64,000 nt of DNA from Elusimicrobium simillimum (GTDB lineage: Bacteria > Elusimicrobiota > Elusimicrobia > Elusimicrobiales > Elusimicrobiaceae): the NCBI RefSeq assembly GCF_049639735.1, contig NZ_JBEVVA010000003.1, positions 868,001 through 932,000 of the forward strand, given 5' to 3'. The notes below the pieces were generated by a model. The model saw nothing but the letters and a program-made list of their open reading frames with translations. It searched no databases and was not told the DNA's origin. A program made the translations under genes and the position numbers. Below, one piece after another: positions 58,943 to 64,000 of this stretch; positions within the stretch are counted from its first letter, which is position 1, and each line of letters opens with the position of its first letter.

Positions 58943-59941
58943 TTATTTGCGCTCTTTAATAAGTGTTGTAATACCGTCAAAAGCCTGGTCAACGGTAATT
59001 AGTGACATGTGGGAAACGTCCTCTTTAGATTGGCACACGGCCTCAGGCATAAGCACCTGGTGGCCTTTGCCGTACGGGCCCCAGCGGGTGGGCAGGCAGC
59101 CTTTTAGGTTAGGGTAGAAAGACAATGTTTTCTTACCAAGCGCCACCGCTATATGCAGCGGACCTGTGGAGTTTGACACAAAAAACGTGCACTGGTTTAT
59201 CAACGCTATAAAATCAGACAACTCTACAGAATCCTTTAAAATCATAGGTTTATATGGTGCGGCATCAGCCGCTATGGCCTCCAGCATGGGCTGTTCCTGC
59301 GGGGAGCCTGTAAGCATAACCTTAACTTCAGGACAATTTTGCATAATGCGCCTGATTAACTGCGCGTAATTGGATGACGGCCAGTTTTGCGCCGAACCTT
59401 TTGACCCGGGGTGCACCATAATAAGCGTGTCAAAGCGGTCTATGGCAAAATTATCTTTAAGGTAATTTTTGGCCCTGATATCGTCTTTTTTAGGTACATA
59501 AATTTTGGGTTTTGCCGGGTGGAAGTAAACAAATAACGGCTTTAAAAGTTCCATGTTAAAGTCAGCCTCGTGCCTGGTAACTTTAGAGCGGTTTTGGCGT
59601 ATGCCTTTGTTTAAAAATATTGCCCAAATTTTGGATACGGGGCCTATGCGCAGCGGTATGCGCGCGAAAAACGTAAGCAGCGCGGCGTATGCGTCCAGAA
59701 AAAATATTACGGCGGTATTAAACTTTTTACTTCTTATAATACTAAGTGTTTTAAAAAAGGATTCTTTTATAATAACTTCGTCAATTTCAGGGTTGTTCTT
59801 AACCACATCGGCGGCGTAGCGCGATACCAGCACGGCGATATAGGCGTGCGGGAAGTTACGCCTTAATACAGATATTGCGGGCGTAATAGAAATAAGGTCG
59901 CCTATGCGGTCAGTGCGGATAAGTAAAAATTTTTTCTGCAT
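58943..59941 (-). CDS. Family 9 glycosyltransferase (heptosyltransferase-like)
   Basis: 332 residues. RTDRIGDLISITPAISVLRR at the N-terminus is the RxDRxGD motif of GT9 enzymes; MVHPGSKGSAQNWPSSNYAQ and STGPLHIAVALGKKTLSFYP are the sugar-nucleotide site. Likely adds heptose or a related sugar to LPS core. TAAAAT on the minus strand lies 7 bases before the ATG and no ribosome site is seen, so the mRNA may be leaderless. Upstream are 347 bases of repeats. Confidence 0.9.
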   Translation of the reverse strand: MQKKFLLIRTDRIGDLISITPAISVLRRNFPHAYIAVLVSRYAADVVKNNPEIDEVIIKESFFKTLSIIRSKKFNTAVIFFLDAYAALLTFFARIPLRIGPVSKIWAIFLNKGIRQNRSKVTRHEADFNMELLKPLFVYFHPAKPKIYVPKKDDIRAKNYLKDNFAIDRFDTLIMVHPGSKGSAQNWPSSNYAQLIRRIMQNCPEVKVMLTGSPQEQPMLEAIAADAAPYKPMILKDSVELSDFIALINQCTFFVSNSTGPLHIAVALGKKTLSFYPNLKGCLPTRWGPYGKGHQVLMPEAVCQSKEDVSHMSLITVDQAFDGITTLIKERK

Positions 59942-60012
59942 ATAATGATTTTATCATTTTAAAAAATTTTAACAAAATTTCGTGAACAAATTGGAAAATA
60001 GATGAACAGCCG

Positions 60013-60050
60013 TTTTCTCCCTTTTGTAAAGGGAAGTAAGCTTACTTCCC
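60013..60050. repeat. Left end fragment of an R2-type repeat
   Basis: TTTTCTCCCTTTTGTAAAGG followed by GAAGTAAGCTTACTTCCC, itself a small palindrome. Next to the complete copy c. Confidence 0.5.
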
Positions 60051-60099
60051 GTATTAATAACTTTGCACCGAAGGGCAGAATATAAATGGTATTTTTTTT

Positions 60100-60252
60100 A
60101 TTTCTCCCTTTTGTAAAGGGAGTACCCCGTAGGGGGGAGGGATTTAATATTGTTGTTGTCTTTATTTTATAACGGCATCTTGTAGTAAGCTGCTACGCAG
60201 CGTGATAAATCCCTCGGCCTTGCCAGGCCACTCCCTTTACGAAAGGGAGAAA
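60100..60252. repeat. MITE-like element, family R2, copy c
   Basis: Left TTTCTCCCTTTTGTAAAGGG and right CCCTTTACGAAAGGGAGAAA; inner GGGAGGGATTTAATA and GATAAATCCCTC; core TTTATTTTATAACGGCATC. Together with the fragment before it, it explains the gap between the GT9 gene and rnhB. Confidence 0.8.
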
Positions 60253-60288
60253 TTAAAATCTTTTAAACAAAATTTTATATCATGTGGT

Positions 60289-60918
60289 ATGAATGAACTG
60301 CAACAATATGATAACACGCTTATTACCGCCAAAAACTGCGTTTTACTTGGCATAGACGAGGCGGGCCGCGGCCCGCTGGCGGGCCCCGTAGTGGCCGCCG
60401 CCGTTTGCGTAACGCCGGACATGTACACCATTTTTGAGGACGTTAACGACAGCAAGAAATTAACCGAAGTTAAACGTGAAAAAATTTACGCCCGCATACT
60501 TGAGCACCGCATTCCTTTTGCCGTTGGCTACGCCAGCGCGTATGAAATAGACCGCATAAATATTTTACAGGCCACGTTCCTGGCCATGCGCCGCGCCGCG
60601 CAAAAATTTTACGATATTAATGATATTCTAACCCTTGTGGACGGCAACCATAAAATAAAAGATTTCCCTTTACCGCAGCAAGAAGTTATAGACGGCGACG
60701 CCAAGTCATTTTGTATAGCCATGGCCAGCGTTATAGCCAAAGTTAACCGTGACAGATATATGAAAATTGCCGCAGCTCTGCACCCGGCTTACGGCTTTGA
60801 GGGGCACAAAGGTTACGGCAGTAAAACTCATATAGAATGTATTAACACGCACGGCCCGTGCCGTGAACACCGCATGACTTTTGCCCCGCTAAAGCATACT
60901 CACGGGGTAATGTTATGA
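60289..60918 (+). CDS. rnhB: Ribonuclease HII
   Basis: Removes RNA from RNA-DNA hybrids. LGIDEAGRGPLAGPVVAAAV with D and E at about residues 23-24, NDSKKLTEVKREKIY, LTLVDGNHKI and the GSKTHIECINTHGPCREHR tail. 209 residues, as expected for RNase HII. Start ATG 60289 (MNELQQYDN) is chosen over 60202, which would add repeat-encoded residues. The stop overlaps yraN (ATGA). Confidence 0.93.
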   Translation: MNELQQYDNTLITAKNCVLLGIDEAGRGPLAGPVVAAAVCVTPDMYTIFEDVNDSKKLTEVKREKIYARILEHRIPFAVGYASAYEIDRINILQATFLAMRRAAQKFYDINDILTLVDGNHKIKDFPLPQQEVIDGDAKSFCIAMASVIAKVNRDRYMKIAAALHPAYGFEGHKGYGSKTHIECINTHGPCREHRMTFAPLKHTHGVML

Positions 60919-61268
60919 ACAATCTTGGTTCCGCCGGGGAAGATGCCGCCGCTAAATATTTGGAAGGCAAAAAATATAAAATACTCGCCCGCAACTACCG
61001 TGTAAAAGAAGGGGAAGTTGATATTATTGCCATTCACGGTAAAACCCTTGTTTTTACAGAGGTAAAAGCCCGCGCTTACAGCGCTTTTGGCGGGCCGCTT
61101 GGCGCGGTAACCAAAAGCAAACAGCATAAAGTAGCATTAGCCGCAACTAATTATATTAAAGAAAAACAGCCAAAATTTGATAGTATAAGGTTTGACGTAA
61201 TAACAGTTTTAGGTAGTGACATCAACCATATAGAGGGCGCTTTCGCGCCCGCAAGGACGACATTATAG
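60915..61268 (+). CDS. yraN: YraN/UPF0102 family nuclease-fold protein
   Basis: 117 residues with the endonuclease-like motifs of the YraN family: GEDAAAKYLEGKKYKILARN, VKEGEVDIIA and TLVFTEVKARA, which parallels the restriction-endonuclease-like PD-(E/D)-x-K core (GEVDII...EVKAR). Commonly linked to rnhB, as here. Role unresolved. A start overlapping rnhB indicates coupling. Confidence 0.92.
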   Translation: MNNLGSAGEDAAAKYLEGKKYKILARNYRVKEGEVDIIAIHGKTLVFTEVKARAYSAFGGPLGAVTKSKQHKVALAATNYIKEKQPKFDSIRFDVITVLGSDINHIEGAFAPARTTL

Positions 61269-61276
61269 GAGGCAGT

Positions 61277-62098
61277 ATGACACAGCTTGCGGCAGTTAAA
61301 AAGATTACGGCGTATATAAATAAGAAAACAAAAAATTTTAAACCGGAAGTGGCTTTTATCACAGGTTCTGGCCTGTCGGGCAGTGTGCCGGAGCTTAAAG
61401 ATAAAATTGTGCTGCCTTACAAAACTATACCCGGGTTTTTAAAAAGCACTGTAAGCGGCCACAGCGGCAACCTTATTTTTGGCACCTATAAAGGTAAAAA
61501 AGTTATGGTTATGCAGGGCAGGTTTCACTACTATGAAGGGCATGATATTAAAAACATAGCCTTGGCGCCGCGCGTTATGGGTATGCTGGGCGTAAAAAGT
61601 TTAATAGTATCGGCCGCCGTAGGCTCTATAAACGCTAAATTTACGCCGGGCGCTATTGTGGTGGTAAGCGACCATATTAACTTTATGGCTACTAACCCGC
61701 TTATAGGCAACTACGACATGGCGTTTGGGCCTATGTTTATAGACATGAGCGAAGCTTATGATAAAAAACTTTCCAAAATAGCGTTAGACGCGCTTAAAAA
61801 ATTAAAAATAAAACATGGCAGCGGCATATACTTTGCCGTGACGGGCCCTAACTTTGAAACCCCGGCTGAAATAAAAGCCTTTCGCACAATGGGCGGGGAT
61901 TTGGTAGGCATGTCTATGGTGCACGAGGTTATAGCGGCAAGACAGGCGGGTATAAGAGTGTGCGGCCTGGCCACCGTTACCAACCTGGCCGCCGGCCTTA
62001 GCAAAACACCGCTTTCACACAGCGAAACATTGTCCGAAACTAAAAAGATTGAAGGCAAGTTTAAGGCTTTACTTGAAACTATAATACCGCAGTTTTAA
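61277..62098 (+). CDS. punA: Purine nucleoside phosphorylase, PNP family 2
   Basis: Phosphorolysis of inosine and guanosine. Family segments: FITGSGLSGSVPELKDK, TVSGHSGNLIFGTYKGKKV, MQGRFHYYEGHD, SAAVGSINAKFTPGAIVVVS and TGPNFETPAEIKAFRTMGGD followed by VGMSMVHEVIAARQAGI. 273 residues is normal for the trimeric (class II) type. TAGGAGG precedes the ATG. Confidence 0.94.
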   Translation: MTQLAAVKKITAYINKKTKNFKPEVAFITGSGLSGSVPELKDKIVLPYKTIPGFLKSTVSGHSGNLIFGTYKGKKVMVMQGRFHYYEGHDIKNIALAPRVMGMLGVKSLIVSAAVGSINAKFTPGAIVVVSDHINFMATNPLIGNYDMAFGPMFIDMSEAYDKKLSKIALDALKKLKIKHGSGIYFAVTGPNFETPAEIKAFRTMGGDLVGMSMVHEVIAARQAGIRVCGLATVTNLAAGLSKTPLSHSETLSETKKIEGKFKALLETIIPQF

Positions 62099-62110
62099 AG
62101 GAAAAACGCT

Positions 62111-62725
62111 ATGAAAAATATTTTTAAACTCCCAATAATATTTGCGGCGCTAACAATGTGCGCGTGTACAACATTAATGCCTCTGCCGACTTCCTCCGAA
62201 TATATAGCAAGGGGGGAAGGCTACCATAAAGACGGCAAGCCCGAGCAGGCCGTAAAGCAATATGATAAAGCCTTAAAAATTAACCCCAACAATGTGGACG
62301 CGTACGCATCAAGAGGCGCGGCGTATTTTTACATGGCTAAATATGAAGAGGCCGCCAATGACTTTATTGTAGTGGTAGAAAATAATCCTACAAATATTGC
62401 CGCCTACTCCGCGCTGGGCGCGGCTTTGGCCGGCATGCAGAGGTATGAAGACGCGCTTAAGTTTGTCTCCTATACAATCATGATGAACCCCGAAAGCGCC
62501 GAGGCGCTTATGAGCCGCGGCAGCATACACTTTGCCATGGGTAACTATCCGGCGGCTTTGGCTGATTATGATATGGTGGTTATTTTAAAGCCGTCAGTTT
62601 CCGCATACGCCGCGCGCGCCGCCGTGCATGAGCAAATGGGCAATACGGACAAGATGCAGTTAGATATTGAAACTGCGCAGTCTGGCAGTTTGCCGCAGCA
62701 TATTAACCGGATGCCTGTTAAGTAA
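62111..62725 (+). CDS. TPR-repeat lipoprotein
   Basis: 204 residues: signal MKNIFKLPIIFAALTMCACT with a non-canonical lipobox (MCAC), then four TPR units (GYHKDGKPEQAVKQYDKALK, YASRGAAYFYMAKYEEAAND, then YSALGAALAGMQRYEDALKF and MSRGSIHFAMGNYPAALADY). Such lipoproteins act as pilotins or scaffolds (PilF, NlpI); there is no secretin gene nearby, so the role is unassigned. Co-transcribed with punA. Confidence 0.78.
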   Translation: MKNIFKLPIIFAALTMCACTTLMPLPTSSEYIARGEGYHKDGKPEQAVKQYDKALKINPNNVDAYASRGAAYFYMAKYEEAANDFIVVVENNPTNIAAYSALGAALAGMQRYEDALKFVSYTIMMNPESAEALMSRGSIHFAMGNYPAALADYDMVVILKPSVSAYAARAAVHEQMGNTDKMQLDIETAQSGSLPQHINRMPVK

Positions 62726-62735
62726 ATGTGATTTT

Positions 62736-62765
62736 AAAGCCCCGCCAAACGGCGGGGCTTTTTTA
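62736..62765 (+). terminator. Terminator of the rnhB-yraN-punA operon
   Basis: AAAGCCCCGCC and GGCGGGGCTTTTTT around AAAC. Confidence 0.92.
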
Positions 62766-62948
62766 TGCCCTCCCCATCGGAAGCGGGAGGGGGGATGTTT
62801 TTTGTTTTACCTTAAATTACATAACGCCTATCTCATATTTTATATGGGACTTTTTTACATATTGAAAACTAGCTCAAAGTAGTTATATTAGTTGATAAGT
62901 ATACTTGCAATATAAGACGGGGGGTAAAAGGGTACCGTACCTTTAAAA

Positions 62949-62983
62949 GAAAACCCTACGGCTCTTGGGGCCCTAGGGTTTTC
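62949..62983 (-). terminator. Terminator of the gene at 63002
   Basis: GAAAACCCTA and TAGGGTTTTC form a 10-bp stem with a GC-rich inner part; the minus strand continues with TTTTAAAG. The rest of the ~275-base gap before the gene is AT-rich and holds nothing else clear. Confidence 0.75.
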
Positions 62984-63001
62984 TCATGTATATTTAAGTG
63001 T

Positions 63002-63898
63002 TTATTGGTATATTTTGTACATAACGGGGTTGAGGCCGGACTTTCGCAGAGAAGAAAGTGTATGACTGTTAAAGGAGGCTATTTCAGGGCGTTCTATACC
63101 CGTAATACCAAAGTCAAAAGCGCTGCCGCCGTTGCCTGTTCTGTTCATACCTATTAATAGCTTACCGTAAAACACAGGGTCTCCTGTTGTTTTTTGTTGT
63201 CTGATATCAAGTAAAAATCTGCCTCTGTCGCCAAATTCTTCATCATCTTGTATAGAGCGGTTCATGAGCACCTTAAAATCATTTTTATCGGTATAAACAT
63301 AATTAACTTTTACCGGGGCGGGGGTCTTAATAATTCTAAAAAAGCTTTCACTTGTATTTAGGTAGCCTATGATAGCTTTCTTCATATTTTTAAGTTCCGG
63401 CCTAAGTTCAAATATAGGCTGCAAATCAAAAAATGAATAATGCGATACCCTCGTAGGTGTAAGAAAAACCTGATTGGCGGGTATTGTTAAACCATTATGA
63501 AAAATTATTTTTATTTCATATTTTTTATATGGTCTTATCATTAGGCTGTTGTCATGTGTTACTACCAGCCCGGGCTCTACATATACGCCGCTGCAGTAGA
63601 TTATGTCTTCGTACTCGTTGCCGTCAAAATCTGTTTTGGGTATTGTTATCTGTATGCTTACGGTTACTTCTCTGTAAAATTTTTTCAACGCTTCTTCGTT
63701 TGAGCCTGTTGTAAATGACTCTAAAGTTTTTGCGTTTATTTCTTCTTGTAAATGTTTGGCGGCCTCTTGCCTTATTTGCGCAAGTTTTGCGTCGGGTTTA
63801 TAGTTAAAAGCTTTTTGAAGTGCGCTTGCAATGCCGTCCTCGGCATATGAAAATGTGCTCAGTGTTAATATAAGGGCGCAAATAAATAATTTCTTCAT
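63002..63898 (-). CDS. Secreted trypsin-fold-like protein, probably inactive
   Basis: 298 residues: signal MKKLFICALILTLSTFSYAE, a helical/charged part (~20-60), then a beta-rich domain. YCSGVYVEPGLVVTHDN resembles the SGxxI...LTxxH segment of trypsin-like proteases and TTGDPVFYGKLLIGMNRTG the GDSGGPV segment, but the SGG with the nucleophilic Ser is missing and the His is shifted. It therefore looks like a degenerate protease (binding role) or an unrelated fold; confidence in the fold is modest. AGGAG precedes the ATG, and palindrome P5 is 61 bases upstream. Confidence 0.6.
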   Translation of the reverse strand: MKKLFICALILTLSTFSYAEDGIASALQKAFNYKPDAKLAQIRQEAAKHLQEEINAKTLESFTTGSNEEALKKFYREVTVSIQITIPKTDFDGNEYEDIIYCSGVYVEPGLVVTHDNSLMIRPYKKYEIKIIFHNGLTIPANQVFLTPTRVSHYSFFDLQPIFELRPELKNMKKAIIGYLNTSESFFRIIKTPAPVKVNYVYTDKNDFKVLMNRSIQDDEEFGDRGRFLLDIRQQKTTGDPVFYGKLLIGMNRTGNGGSAFDFGITGIERPEIASFNSHTLSSLRKSGLNPVMYKIYQ

Positions 63899-63959
63899 TG
63901 GGTCTCCTAAAGAGTAATAATATATCTATATGATAGAGTATTGGTTAAAAACACACCAG

Positions 63960-63995
63960 GGTCCAAAGACCTAAACGGCGCTAGGTCTTTTGGGT
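63960..63995. promoter_or_regulatory. GGTC double-palindrome element, copy P5
   Basis: Arms GGTCCAAAGACC and GGTCTTTTGGGT with a 12-base centre (TAAACGGCGCTA). It lies 61 bases before the start codon at 63898 on the minus strand. Confidence 0.6.
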
Positions 63996-64000
63996 ATTTG

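Noticed and set aside
60202..60288. Upstream start for rnhB
   Set aside because: The extra 29 residues are encoded by the R2 element and are not part of RNase HII; the ATG at 60289 gives the normal length.
1..64000. tRNA, rRNA, CRISPR arrays and complete insertion sequences
   Set aside because: Reading both strands showed no cloverleaf with a GTTCRANYC arm, no regularly spaced repeat array and no transposase or integrase gene.

Overview
The window reads as a chromosomal segment of a Gram-negative, fermentative, probably host-associated bacterium, most likely from the phylum Elusimicrobiota (Elusimicrobium-like). This is an inference. It rests on the joint presence of LPS export and Kdo genes, many small type IV prepilins with near-identical N-termini, a Leloir galactose pathway fed by a sodium symporter, and moderate GC with AT-rich spacers. 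No rRNA, tRNA, CRISPR array, insertion sequence with a transposase, or prophage was seen.

Layout. 1-12.0 kb: a plus-strand type IV pilus operon (FlgD-like protein, pilM, pilN, pilO, pilP, pilQ, pilB, pilC, then six prepilins). Two of its genes are interrupted: a frameshift at 329-333 and an in-frame TAG at 1766. 12.1-13.7 kb: an exported gluzincin-type metallopeptidase. 13.9-17.75 kb (minus): kdsA-kdsD-lptC-lptA-lptB for Kdo synthesis and LPS transport. 17.8-18.4 kb: a repeat element, a near-consensus sigma70 promoter and a structured leader ahead of a 1318-residue membrane-anchored, cysteine-rich OmpA-like protein (18.4-22.4 kb). 22.6-24.2 kb: two related secreted proteins. 24.2-27.2 kb: uvrA, whose C-terminus is partly made of a dispersed repeat. 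27.7-32.7 kb: flippase-like membrane protein, gamma-carbonic-anhydrase-like protein, frameshifted response regulator, TPR protein, two small membrane proteins, maf, trxB. 33.1-35.6 kb: ion transporter and polysaccharide flippase. 36.0 kb: a pilin with an unusual leader. 36.5-43.3 kb (minus): galM-like, sodium/sugar symporter, galK, galE, galT. 43.5-48.4 kb: a pilin-like protein without a prepilin signal, pgk, a pilin, a secreted coiled-coil protein, gap. 48.6-53.5 kb: BI-1-like protein, CHAP hydrolase, lpxK and two membrane proteins. 53.8-57.0 kb: flavodoxin/ferredoxin fusion and a tandem pair of secreted paralogs. 57.1-60 kb (minus): two pilins, a polysaccharide deacetylase, a GT9 glycosyltransferase. 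60.3-62.7 kb: rnhB, yraN, punA and a TPR lipoprotein. 63-64 kb: a secreted protein resembling an inactivated trypsin-like protease.

The genes centre on building and decorating the cell surface (pili, LPS, glycans, secreted paralogs) and on sugar use: galactose enters by symport, is converted by the Leloir enzymes, and lower glycolysis (gap, pgk) is nearby.

The most unusual signals are not protein genes. (1) A palindromic element with 12-base arms of the type GGTC-N4-GACC around a 12-base centre occurs five times; four copies end 60-62 bases before the start codons of secreted-protein genes, which suggests an undescribed regulon. (2) Three families of MITE-like inverted-repeat elements occur, one of them translated into the UvrA tail. 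(3) Two structured RNA leaders or small RNAs lie upstream of surface genes. (4) Several operon-first genes appear to be leaderless.
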